Below, piece after piece: positions 56,569 to 64,000 of a stretch of 64,000 nucleotides of DNA. How positions within the stretch are numbered: the first letter of the stretch is position 1; each line of letters begins with the position of its first letter. The stretch is from an uncultured Gammaproteobacteria bacterium (lineage in GTDB: Bacteria > Pseudomonadota > Gammaproteobacteria > Arenicellales > JAANXG01): NCBI GenBank assembly GCA_947258975.1, contig CAMYKK010000007.1:49992-113991 (forward strand). The letters are read 5' to 3'. Below the pieces are notes generated by a model. The model was not told where the DNA came from. It saw only the letters and a list, made by a program, of their open reading frames with translations, and searched no databases. Position numbers and translations under genes: made by a program.

Positions 56569-57762
56569 CTACACTACGTGGCGTTGTCGGAAATTGGCGA
56601 TGTCATGCGCGCTGTAGCCCAGGTCGCCGAGTATCTCATCTGTGTGCTCGCCCCTTTCAGGTGGTGCCACGGTGAGTTGGCTCGGTGTGCGCGACAACTG
56701 CACGGGTTGACGTAACAACTCAATTTTTCCAAATCTTGCCGACTCAATTTCCTGCGATACGCTCAAATATTTTACCTGGGGATCGGCGAACATTTTATCG
56801 ATGCTATAAATTTCACCGCTGGGTACGCCGGCCTCGTTCAATAGCTCTATCCAGGTGGCACTGTCTTTGGATTTGAGACGTTCGTTTATTTTTTCGTTGA
56901 GCACATCACGGTTTTTTAAGCGCGCGGTGCCGGTGGCGTAATCCGGATGCGCGATCCATTCTTCGGCTTCCAGGACTTTGCAGAAGCGTTGCCAGGTCGT
57001 GTCCCCGGCAACCGCCACATTGATCATTCCGTCACGGGTTTCAAAAACCCCGGTGGGGATGTGCGTGGGATGATTGTTGCCCGCCTGCTTCGGCACCTCT
57101 CGTTCCACCAGCCAGCGTGCCGCCTGGAAGTCGAGCATGAAAATCTGCGCTTGTAGAAGGGACGTCTGCACCCACTGGCCGACACCGGAAGCCTCTCGTT
57201 CCAACAGTGCGACGAGTATGCCGAACGCGCAGAATATACCGGCGGTCAGATCCGCGATGGGGATTCCGACGCGCATTGGCCCCTGCCCGGGAGCGCCGGT
57301 AATGGACATCAAGCCGCCCATACCCTGGGCGATGTGATCGAGTCCAGGATTTTTACTGTACGGCCCCTCCTGACCAAAGCCGGAGATGCTGGCGTAAACC
57401 AGTCCCGGGTTTATGGCCCGCAATGAATCATAATCGACACCGAGTCGGGTTTTTACGTCCGGTCGGAAGTTCTCGACGACGACATCGGCACGTTTCATCA
57501 GTCGTTTGAAAACGTCGAGTCCATCGGGGTCTTTGAGGTTAAGGGTTAGGCTGCGTTTGTTACGTTGCAGGTTTTGGAAGTCGGAGGAGCCGCGCGGCGC
57601 GCCCACCGCGCCGTCCGGCTCCATATGTTCCGGCGTTTCGATTTTCACCACGTCCGCGCCCCAGTCGGCGAGTTGGCGTACGGCTGTCGGACCTGAGCGG
57701 ACGCGCGTAAGGTCGATCACCTTGAACCGGGACAGGGCGCTTGATGCAGGTCGTTTAATCAT
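56569..57762 (-). CDS. CaiB/BaiF family (family III) CoA-transferase
   Basis: 397 residues. Family core: FKVIDLTRVRSGPTAVRQLADWGADVVKIE, LNLKDPDGLDVFKRLMKRADVVVENFRPDV, the Asp of NPGLVYASISGFGQEGPYSKNPGLDHIAQGMGG in part (GLD: the catalytic Asp), and a C-terminal RLKNRDVLNEKINERLKSK. Moves CoA to a carboxylic acid. Between the hydratase (54 bases) and dehydratase (144 bases) genes, same strand. Confidence 0.91.
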   Translation of the reverse strand: MIKRPASSALSRFKVIDLTRVRSGPTAVRQLADWGADVVKIETPEHMEPDGAVGAPRGSSDFQNLQRNKRSLTLNLKDPDGLDVFKRLMKRADVVVENFRPDVKTRLGVDYDSLRAINPGLVYASISGFGQEGPYSKNPGLDHIAQGMGGLMSITGAPGQGPMRVGIPIADLTAGIFCAFGILVALLEREASGVGQWVQTSLLQAQIFMLDFQAARWLVEREVPKQAGNNHPTHIPTGVFETRDGMINVAVAGDTTWQRFCKVLEAEEWIAHPDYATGTARLKNRDVLNEKINERLKSKDSATWIELLNEAGVPSGEIYSIDKMFADPQVKYLSVSQEIESARFGKIELLRQPVQLSRTPSQLTVAPPERGEHTDEILGDLGYSAHDIANFRQRHVV

Positions 57763-57906
57763 GGTTATGTCTCAGTAATGATGTTGCTGCAGGCGCCAGG
57801 GAAGACCGCATGGCCCTGCGCGAACGTTGTCGTGGTTATTACACCACTACGCGGTGTTTCCGATCCAACCGGCACCGCTTGGTGGCTTGCCCGGGCGGCG
57901 CTGGGT

Positions 57907-59076
57907 TTAAAGCCGGGCGATATCCGTCTCACCTTCCTTGGTTATGCCCCGCGTCTGCACGCCGCCCCGCGTCAGTTCGCTCGGATCTTTCACCTGGCTT
58001 TCCCGAAGCGCGTCGTAGTTGGGGGTAAAGCCGAGGCCCGGAGCGTCCGGAATTTTTACCATGTCGTTCTCGGGCCCAGGGACATTATCAAAGAAATGCT
58101 GCCCCACCTGATGCATGCCCCAGTGGAATTCCACCCGCCAACCATTCATCACTCCGGCCATGGTATGCATGTTGAAGATCGGCCACCCTCCGCCGTTTGC
58201 AATTGGCATATTAAACGCCTGAGCCAGATGGGCTGCCTTGCGGGATTCGGTATAACCGCCGTTGTAAACGCAGTTGGGTTGCAGGATGTCCACCGCCTTG
58301 TGCTCAATCATTTCGCGCAGCCGCCAGCGGTTGCCTTCCATTTGACCGCAGGCGATGGGAATGTTGGTGTGTTGCCGAAGATCCGCGAGTGCCCGGATAT
58401 CGTTATGATAGACCGGTTCTTCGAACCAGGTAAGGTTGCAGTCCTCGACGGCGCGACACAGCTGCCTGGCGTCCACCGGGTTGAAGCGATAATTGGCATC
58501 GATCATGAGTTCTATATCGTCGCCCACCGCGTCGCGCACCACGCGAATACGCTTAGCATCTTCGTGCCAGCCGCCGGGATCCACGGCAACCACCATTTTC
58601 AGGCGGGTATGTCCATCGTTGACGAATTTGTGCGCGTATTCAACGAGCTGGTCATAATCGAAGAACGGGAATCCGAACGTGATATAAGTCGGAGACCAGT
58701 CGCGGTAGCCGCCGAGCAACTGGGCCACGGTGCGGCCGGCGTGTTTGCCGTGGATGTCCCATAAGGCGATATCAAGCGCCGACAAGGCGTTCGAGATGAC
58801 GCCGGTATAGGTGCGGGGGTTCAGTGCCCACCACACCTTGTGATGGATGGCTTCGGTGTCACGTGGGTCCATATCCTTGACTACCGGCAGCAGATCGTTT
58901 TCCAGCGTCGCGATGACCCCCCAAGGCAGAAAGGCGCCGGTAATCCCGAAACCGGTCAATCCTTCGTCGGTTTCCACTTCGCAGAACACGAAATGTCGAT
59001 TTTCCAGAGGTTTTTCGATCATCGGTAGCGTCACCGCGTATTGATGGAGGCTGGCTTTGATGTTTTTGATTTTCAT
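57907..59076 (-). CDS. mandelate racemase/muconate lactonizing enzyme family (enolase superfamily) protein
   Basis: 389 residues from ATG 59076; the frame extends to 59133. N-terminal capping domain (~1-115), TIM-like barrel with the base Lys in RLKMVV, metal Asp in MIDANYRF, Glu in WFEEPVYHND, and a third block IACGQMEGNRW where the more usual GE is GQ-M-E. His expected in GGWPIFNMHTMAG. Probably dehydrates a hydroxy or sugar acid. First of three genes (with CoA-transferase and crotonase); its promoter carries an operator-like repeat. Confidence 0.87.
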   Translation of the reverse strand: MKIKNIKASLHQYAVTLPMIEKPLENRHFVFCEVETDEGLTGFGITGAFLPWGVIATLENDLLPVVKDMDPRDTEAIHHKVWWALNPRTYTGVISNALSALDIALWDIHGKHAGRTVAQLLGGYRDWSPTYITFGFPFFDYDQLVEYAHKFVNDGHTRLKMVVAVDPGGWHEDAKRIRVVRDAVGDDIELMIDANYRFNPVDARQLCRAVEDCNLTWFEEPVYHNDIRALADLRQHTNIPIACGQMEGNRWRLREMIEHKAVDILQPNCVYNGGYTESRKAAHLAQAFNMPIANGGGWPIFNMHTMAGVMNGWRVEFHWGMHQVGQHFFDNVPGPENDMVKIPDAPGLGFTPNYDALRESQVKDPSELTRGGVQTRGITKEGETDIARL

Positions 59077-59105
59077 GGGTCCGTGAGTCCGTGAATTTCC
59101 GGTAG

Positions 59106-59152
59106 ATACTAAGCGTCTGCAGGCCATTGTCAACTTACCGGATCGGACAATG
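59106..59152 (-). promoter_or_regulatory. promoter with operator-like repeat for the dehydratase operon
   Basis: On the minus strand TTGACA (59133-59128), 16-base spacer, TAGTAT (59111-59106). An inverted repeat CATTGTC (59125-59131) ... GACAATG (59146-59152) with a 14-base gap overlaps the -35, a classic position for a repressor. About 30 bases upstream of ATG 59076. Confidence 0.6.
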
Positions 59153-59214
59153 TTTGCGTGGATACCGCTGATTCACGCAAAACCCTGTATGGTCCAAGAA
59201 TCCCAACGCGATGC

Positions 59215-59660
59215 TCAGGTGCCCTTGAGATGATAGAAATTCAGCATGCGACCCAGCCGTTCACGGCGCTGAATCCGTCCTGTAGAATGGGCGCCGACGT
59301 TAGGCGGCTCCAATAACTGATTATCCGCACCCTGGTGATTGCGTTCACTGAGATAATGCATGCTGTATTCACGAAGGGTGCGACGAAGCGAACGCTCACC
59401 GAGACGGATCGTGCGTTCGAGACATTCGTTCTTTATCGAGCGGACAAAGCGCTCCGCGTAGGCGTTACAAGTCATCGCCGATCGTTGCCCGATAGCTGAA
59501 GCCGACGCCCGTTGAGCTGTTGCTTGAAAATACGATTCTCTTCAATAAGATAGCCGATGACGGCTTGCTGATGTCGATTGACCCAACCAGTGAGAGTCGT
59601 CGCGAAGAGACTGATTACCTTGTCGTTACTCATGGGCGAGCAGCCTAAATCATGCGGTGC
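59215..59660 (-). pseudogene. integrase-core transposase remnant with internal deletion
   Basis: On - strand, codons near 59610-59475 read WVNRHQQAVIGYLIEENRI and LNGRRLQLSGNDRR, the N-terminal end of an integrase-core transposase; the frame stops and the next ORF (59475-59215) opens with NAYAERFVRSIKNECLER (catalytic Glu end of the DDE domain) and ends RRERLGRMLNFYHLKG, the usual C-terminus. About 200 central residues with the first two catalytic Asp are missing. Thus a dead insertion-sequence fragment; ends and target repeats not identified. Confidence 0.75.
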
Positions 59661-59899
59661 TTCGCGGGTAACCATTTCAGCGCGATCCGATTTCTGGACC
59701 ATATAGGCTATTCGGGTTCGTGAGTACGCCACTTGTATAGCTTCTCGGCCCCCTGTTACTATTCTTTCTGATACGCGCACACTTCTCCTGGACCAGGGAA
59801 AAGTCCGCCCTGCCAATATCTCGAGTGTGTCGTCTTTAAGCCATTAAGAATCGCCGGCTTACTTGGTCTGTAAAGCGACTTGAATAAAGGAGGACACTG

Positions 59900-61183
59900 A
59901 TGAAAAACGCAATTCTATACGCGCCCATAATGTGCTTGGGCCTGTCATTGTCTGCGACCAGTAGTTTCGCAAAAGACGATAAGGAGAATTTATCAAAGCT
60001 GGGCAGCTTCAAAAGAACAGACACAGGCGCAATGCAGCGCGTGCCGCAAGATACTAAGTATGCCGAGAACCTGCGGACTAATGTTCTTCGGAATATCAAG
60101 ATGCCAGATGGCTTTAAGATTGAGCTTTTCGCAGTTGTCCCTGATGCTCGACATATGGCGGTAAGCCGAAACAAAGCCACGGTATGGGTTGGAACCAGAA
60201 AGAAAACGGTTTGGTCGGTCACCGACAGAGATATGGATAATGTTGCGGATACGGTGGAGGAGTTCAGCCCGAGTGTTAATTTCGATATACCGAACGGCGT
60301 TTGCTACAGTAGGGATGGTTTTCTATATATCGCAGAACGAAACCGTATTTTGATGTTTCCCGCCGCAGAATATTTCATGGAAGGATCTGATACGGTCGCA
60401 GTGCCAATAATCAAACAAGGAGAGTTAATTCCGCCTGATGAAGAATCTTATAACCACACCGCACGTGTTTGCGCCATTGGTCCAGACAATAAGCTTTACG
60501 TAAGCATGGGTCAGCCATTTAACGTAACACCATCCGAAAAAACCGAGTTGTACAGAAAGGTTGGTATTGGTGGAATGATCAGAATGGATCGATTTACCGG
60601 CGAAGGCCGTGAGGTGGTGGCTACGGGAATTCGTAATTCCGTAGGCCACGCTTTCAACCCCAAAGACGGCAGCCTTTGGTTCACTGATAACCAGGTTGAC
60701 GGCATGGGGGATGAGACGCCGCCTGGTGAGTTGAATAGAATGCCCCAGATGGGTATGTGGTACGGACATCCATATTATGGTGGCGGTGATGTCAGAACGA
60801 GCGAATACAAAGACGAAACGATTCCGCAGGAATTGCTTGATAAATATGTGGCGCCACAAGTTGAGATGATTGCACACGCAGCAGATCTTGGGATGATGTT
60901 CTATGACGGAAAGATGTTCCCAAAAAAATATCACAATGCGATTTTCATTGCTCAGCATGGTTCCTGGAATGCAGTGAAACCTAGAGGAGCCAGGGTCATG
61001 GTTACCTTTTTGGATGATGACGGTAATGCCGCAAAAACGGAGCCGTTTGCCGAAGGTTGGATGAACGAAAATGGTGTTTACCTTGGTCGGCCGGTCGACG
61101 TTCAACAGTATGTTGATGGATCGATTTTAGTTTCGGACGACAAAGCAGGTGCTATTTATAGAATCTCTTACCAGGGCGGGTAA
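59900..61183 (+). CDS. PQQ-dependent sugar (sorbosone-type) dehydrogenase
   Basis: 427 residues. Signal peptide MKNAILYAPIMCLGLSLSATSSFA, then a six-bladed propeller of the soluble aldose/sorbosone dehydrogenase family: RDGFLYIAERNRILMFP, IRNSVGHAFNPKDGSLWFTDNQVDG, MGMWYGHPYYGGG, and IFIAQHGSWNA. GGAGG site upstream. The quinone-contacting residues cannot be confirmed by eye. Visibly AT-richer than the bat or tct regions. A small cytochrome c follows 94 bases later and probably takes its electrons. Confidence 0.85.
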   Translation: MKNAILYAPIMCLGLSLSATSSFAKDDKENLSKLGSFKRTDTGAMQRVPQDTKYAENLRTNVLRNIKMPDGFKIELFAVVPDARHMAVSRNKATVWVGTRKKTVWSVTDRDMDNVADTVEEFSPSVNFDIPNGVCYSRDGFLYIAERNRILMFPAAEYFMEGSDTVAVPIIKQGELIPPDEESYNHTARVCAIGPDNKLYVSMGQPFNVTPSEKTELYRKVGIGGMIRMDRFTGEGREVVATGIRNSVGHAFNPKDGSLWFTDNQVDGMGDETPPGELNRMPQMGMWYGHPYYGGGDVRTSEYKDETIPQELLDKYVAPQVEMIAHAADLGMMFYDGKMFPKKYHNAIFIAQHGSWNAVKPRGARVMVTFLDDDGNAAKTEPFAEGWMNENGVYLGRPVDVQQYVDGSILVSDDKAGAIYRISYQGG

Positions 61184-61276
61184 TTGTTCAAATTGAATAG
61201 TCAAACCAAAGACATACTTGAATAAACGACGATAAAAGATCTGATCAACAATCCTGTATCCGCTCTTTCGTTATCC

Positions 61277-61582
61277 TTGATTTTCGCAACGGTGTTGGTA
61301 ACAGGGCAGGTATTCGCCGAGGGCTTGGCGGCTGGGAAAGCTAAAGCGGAAGCCGCATGCCAGGTCTGTCATGGTATGGATGGGCAGGCCACTGAGCCTA
61401 TGGTTCCCCATGTAAGTGGCCAGCAGAAGGAGTATCTTATTGCCGCGCTTAAAGCTTATCGTTCGGGTAAACGTCAACATGAACAAATGAGCATTGTGGT
61501 AAAAACGCTCACGGACGAAGATATCAATAACGTGAGTGAATGGTACTCTAATATCAAAGTGTCGATTGAGAGACCTGAGTAA
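61277..61582 (+). CDS. small class I cytochrome c, start codon unclear
   Basis: One haem site CQVCH in AAGKAKAEAACQVCHGMDG, then the PHVSGQQKEYLIAALKAYRSG block and an axial Met, likely in HEQMSIVVKTLTDEDI. From TTG 61277 it has a short signal MIFATVLVTGQVFA. The same frame is open back to a stop at 61223 and would give a better signal peptide (KDLINNPVSALSLSLIFATV) if it began at 61232, but that codon is ATA. Likely electron partner of the upstream dehydrogenase. Confidence 0.75.
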   Translation: MIFATVLVTGQVFAEGLAAGKAKAEAACQVCHGMDGQATEPMVPHVSGQQKEYLIAALKAYRSGKRQHEQMSIVVKTLTDEDINNVSEWYSNIKVSIERPE

Positions 61583-61656
61583 CCTTGTGTATTGGGTTCC
61601 CATTCATCGCATCTGACACAAAGATTCGCGATTATCAGCGCCAAGTGCGTTCGAGT

Positions 61657-61695
61657 AAAATCCGGGTCAGAGAACAATTTTCGCTAATATTCGCC
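61657..61695 (+). repeat. REP-like element copy A
   Basis: Begins AAAATCCGGGTCAGAGAACA and ends with TTCGCC. Same sequence style as copies B and C below. Confidence 0.7.
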
Positions 61696-61824
61696 TATTC
61701 GCCAGGGCTATGTTTACCCGTTGCGGGTACCGACCCCGATCCGGCTTGCGCGCGGTACCGCCGACTTCCGGCCCCCTTTTTTCCGCGAGAATAACTCAGA
61801 TGGTGCAATCGGTTGCGATCGGAG

Positions 61825-61863
61825 AAAATCCGGGTCAGAGAATGATTTCTGCTGATTTTCGCC
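61825..61863 (+). repeat. REP-like element copy B
   Basis: Begins AAAATCCGGGTCAGAGAATG and ends TTTTCGCC; direct repeat of copy A with several changes in its second half. Confidence 0.7.
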
Positions 61864-61950
61864 CCGTTTGATCGGCGCGGACGAGATCTCAAGGCGTCAC
61901 CCTCACCTTTTATCCACTCCGGCACGACGGCGTTTGCAAACCGACCGCCG

Positions 61951-61985
61951 AATATAAGTAAAAATTGTTCTCTGACCCGGTTTTT
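61951..61985 (-). repeat. REP-like element copy C (inverted)
   Basis: Reverse complement starts AAAAACCGGGTCAGAGAACA; inverted relative to A and B. Confidence 0.7.
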
Positions 61986-62072
61986 CCTAACCCGATTCGT
62001 TGTGGGCGGGTGCAAACGATCCGAAGTCATCATTGATGACTATCGGGAGGAATGCGTCTACAGTGACGAACG

Positions 62073-62663
62073 ATGCTGATCCCCAAATACAGCATTCGTT
62101 CAGCGGTTGCCATCGTCGCGGTTCTCAATCTCGCCTATTTCGGCGTCGAATTTTCCGTTGCGTTGAGCATTGGCTCCGTCTCCCTGTTCGCGGATTCCAT
62201 CGATTTTCTCGAAGATACATCGGTCAACTTTCTCGTCTTCGCGGCTTTGGGTTGGAGCGCGTACAAGCGGTCAATCGTGGGCATGCTTTTGGCAGCCTTG
62301 CTGCTCGCTCCCGGTGTTGCCACGCTTTGGATGACCTGGGATAAGTTGGGACACGCGGTTCCACCCGATGCCGTATTGCTAAGCGTGACTGGATTCGGTG
62401 CGCTCGTTGTGAATGTTTCGTGTGCGCTAATCTTGGCCGCATTCAGGAAAAACACCAGCAGCCTGACAAGAGCAGCATATCTTTCGGCTAGAAACGACGC
62501 TGTAGCCAATATCGCGATCATCGGAGCTGGAGTTGCAACCGCTGCTACCGCATCAATATGGCCAGATGTAGTTGCGGGGCTTGGAATCTTCGTGATCAAT
62601 CTGGATGCGGCACGAGAGGTATTTACGGCAGCTCGAAAAGAGCACGTCGATGTGAGAACGTAA
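62073..62663 (+). CDS. CDF-like cation transporter
   Basis: 196 residues, about six membrane helices, no soluble C-terminal domain. The opening YSIRSAVAIVAVLNLAYFGV and SLFADSIDFLEDTSVNFLV match the first two helices of short cation-diffusion-facilitator proteins (DSxDFLED); later ARNDAVANIAIIGAGVA. The substrate is probably a divalent metal. No clear metal regulator nearby. Confidence 0.75.
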   Translation: MLIPKYSIRSAVAIVAVLNLAYFGVEFSVALSIGSVSLFADSIDFLEDTSVNFLVFAALGWSAYKRSIVGMLLAALLLAPGVATLWMTWDKLGHAVPPDAVLLSVTGFGALVVNVSCALILAAFRKNTSSLTRAAYLSARNDAVANIAIIGAGVATAATASIWPDVVAGLGIFVINLDAAREVFTAARKEHVDVRT

Positions 62664-63288
62664 ACAACTTGGTCCCAAATAGCCGAGGGCTGTCTATTGC
62701 ACCGCAGTATCGTCGTGGGGCTCAGCAAGAAACTTTCGTCTGGCAGGAGAATGCCTGGGCCCGACCCACTGCAGGCATCGAGACGTTTTAGGATTTTGGT
62801 CCGGTCGGTGCCCAAAGCGGGCATGGGAGATTTATTCTGGCCCATTCTGCATATCACGGTTCATCACAATAAGCGATCATTCTCAATGTCTGTTTTTAAG
62901 TTGTGACAACAGAGCAATACAGCTACATATTGAGCCGGCTGCCATACTCTTAATAAATGTTGTCTACTACACATTGACTTTCAGGGGTTTCGTCCCCACC
63001 TAACAATCAACTAAGGATCGTGTTAATGACTGCCTCATTTCATTTATAAAGTCATCATATAGGTTAGGAGTAATTAGATAATCTGGCTGTTATATAGGCC
63101 ACTATTTCAATTAGAGAAATATCAAGACAAGAAAGGAAGCCTTTAGGGACGGCAGTTCTTGCAATCCGCATCCTCGCCTGATGAATCCGTGGGAAATATT
63201 GCCCGCAGGCGGTCCGGTCTTCTTACCCTCCGCTTGTTTGAGCGTTCTTCTAAATAAAAAACATGATCCTCAATCAAGAGTAGACACG
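62664..63288. other. 625-bp region without a supported gene
   Basis: AT-rich from ~62900 on. Short frames lack ribosome sites and domains. Nothing recognised. Confidence 0.4.
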
Positions 63289-63513
63289 ATGCGTAAATTC
63301 AGACTATTAGGTTTCTTCTTTGTGTGTTTATCAATGTTCGGGTTGCCGGCGGTGGCCACGATGAATGATGACGTTGCCGATAAGCAGACGTTGACGAGAA
63401 GGGGCTGGGAACTTCCGCAGTGGGTTGGTTGCCGCCTGTTGCTGTCGAGGGTCGAATGGCGGGTCATCCGGACCGCGTGGATCGTTGGTATCAGGACGAG
63501 GTTCTCACCGTGA
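63289..63513 (+). CDS. short ORF with signal peptide, likely remnant
   Basis: 74 codons: MRKFRLLGFFFVCLSMFGLP resembles a signal peptide and DDVADKQTLTRRGWELPQWV follows, but the second half overlaps the next gene in another frame and looks non-coding. No strong ribosome site. It could be the start of a lost exported protein. Confidence 0.3.
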   Translation: MRKFRLLGFFFVCLSMFGLPAVATMNDDVADKQTLTRRGWELPQWVGCRLLLSRVEWRVIRTAWIVGIRTRFSP

Positions 63514-64000
63514 CGGAGGAAGTTGATGCCACTCCGCTGCCCACCAATCCACTGATCAACTGGATGATAAAGAGCGCCTGGGCTTCGGCGTCGATCTCGG
63601 ACTTAGTTGCCGCGTTTGCTACCGAATTGATGCGAACAGGTATTCCACTGCTGAGATTGTCGCTTCATATTCGGACCCTGCACCCGTTGCTTGCCGCGAC
63701 GGGCTTTGTCTGGCGCCGGGGCCGCGACGAAGTACTAGAAAATGTGGCCGAGCATGGGGTATTCAAGTCGGATCGTTTCCTTAAAAGCGCCATGATGCCC
63801 ATATATGAAGGTGCGAGCGGCGTACGCCGCCGCCTTTCTGAAGAGGATCAGCCATTCGATTTTCCGGTACTGGAAGGGATCTACCGCGAAGGCGGCACGG
63901 ACTATGTGGCGATGCCGTTTTTGTTCAGCGACGGCCAGATAAACGCAATTACGCTGTCGTCGGATCGAGCCGAAGGGTTCTCCACTCAAGAACTTGGCCA
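63456..64000 (+). CDS. adenylate/guanylate cyclase-type protein, N-terminal part (partial)
   Basis: Open to the window end. ATG 63456 behind GAGGG gives MAGHPDRVDRWYQDEVLTVT; later LMRTGIPLLRLSLHIRTLHP, VWRRGRDEVLEN, and EGGTDYVAMPFLFSDGQINA. This is the N-terminal sensor region that precedes class III cyclase domains in many proteobacterial proteins. The cyclase domain itself lies beyond the edge, so the assignment rests on the N-terminal pattern only. It would be the second cyclase in the window. Confidence 0.65.
   Translation, partial: MAGHPDRVDRWYQDEVLTVTEEVDATPLPTNPLINWMIKSAWASASISDLVAAFATELMRTGIPLLRLSLHIRTLHPLLAATGFVWRRGRDEVLENVAEHGVFKSDRFLKSAMMPIYEGASGVRRRLSEEDQPFDFPVLEGIYREGGTDYVAMPFLFSDGQINAITLSSDRAEGFSTQELG

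Larger units (their letters stand above)
61585..62072. other. 488-bp repeat-bearing region
   Basis: Three copies of a ~40-bp element (61657-61695, 61825-61863, 61951-61985 inverted) and no supported gene. A 112-codon minus frame at 61695-62033 consists largely of the repeats. Confidence 0.6.

Noticed and set aside
57778..58764. 328-codon plus-strand frame
   Set aside because: Antisense to the enolase-superfamily gene, which has clear motifs.
61695..62033. 112-codon minus-strand ORF
   Set aside because: Built mainly from the three repeat elements, not a protein family.

Overview
The window reads as a chromosomal segment of a Gram-negative gammaproteobacterium. The evidence is a split his operon followed by tatABC, a petABC cytochrome bc1 operon next to sspA-sspB and hslVU, an argB, an LpxD-like acyltransferase, and sigma70- and sigma32-type promoters. 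No species can be named from sequence alone. Gene density and housekeeping content are high in the first 16 kb. After that the window alternates between accessory modules and decayed intergenic stretches.

Region by region. 1-3.6 kb: end of hisB, then hisH-hisA-hisF-hisI-hisE. 3.6-7.1 kb: tatA-tatB-tatC and a DUF255 thioredoxin-fold protein. 7.4-11.05 kb: petA-petB-petC, sspA and sspB. 11.1-13.6 kb: hslV-hslU and an Hsp20 chaperone, each unit preceded by a good sigma32-type heat-shock promoter. 13.7-16.4 kb: argB on +, then an LPLAT (DUF374) gene and an lpxD-like gene on -. 17.0-26.8 kb: a two-partner secretion locus (large TpsA exoprotein, TpsB outer-membrane transporter, FecR-domain protein) interleaved with a CHASE2 adenylate cyclase and a class II cyclic-nucleotide phosphodiesterase, with a PilZ-like gene beside it. 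The same cluster thus holds an enzyme to make and an enzyme to destroy cAMP around a secretion system; this is the best candidate here for a little-described system.

27-34.5 kb: a 31-residue membrane ORF, a thiamine-binding (MTH1187/UPF0045) protein, a thermolysin-family (M4) protease with tandem C-terminal repeats, and then a decayed zone with a thioesterase fragment, a truncated multihaem cytochrome and small palindromic elements. 34.5-37.2 kb: three same-strand information-processing genes, namely a full-length but divergent RpoD-type sigma factor, an IF-1 homologue broken by an in-frame stop, and cspA. 37.7-41.3 kb: a CCAEP-tail radical SAM protein next to an ATP-grasp ligase, then an A-type Fe-S carrier and the YggX iron protein.

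41.5-51.5 kb: a seven-gene MoxR/Bat (aerotolerance-type) operon on -, including a BatD-TPR-SH3 fusion. 52.6-59.2 kb: a tripartite tricarboxylate transporter (tctCBA) convergent with an enoyl-CoA hydratase, a family III CoA-transferase and an enolase-superfamily dehydratase, probably one organic-acid uptake and breakdown unit; a TTGACA promoter overlapped by an inverted repeat precedes the dehydratase gene. 59.2-64 kb: a transposase remnant with an internal deletion, a PQQ-type sugar dehydrogenase with a small cytochrome c, three copies of a ~40-bp repeat, a CDF-like transporter, and the start of a second cyclase-type protein that runs off the window. No tRNA, rRNA or CRISPR array was recognised.
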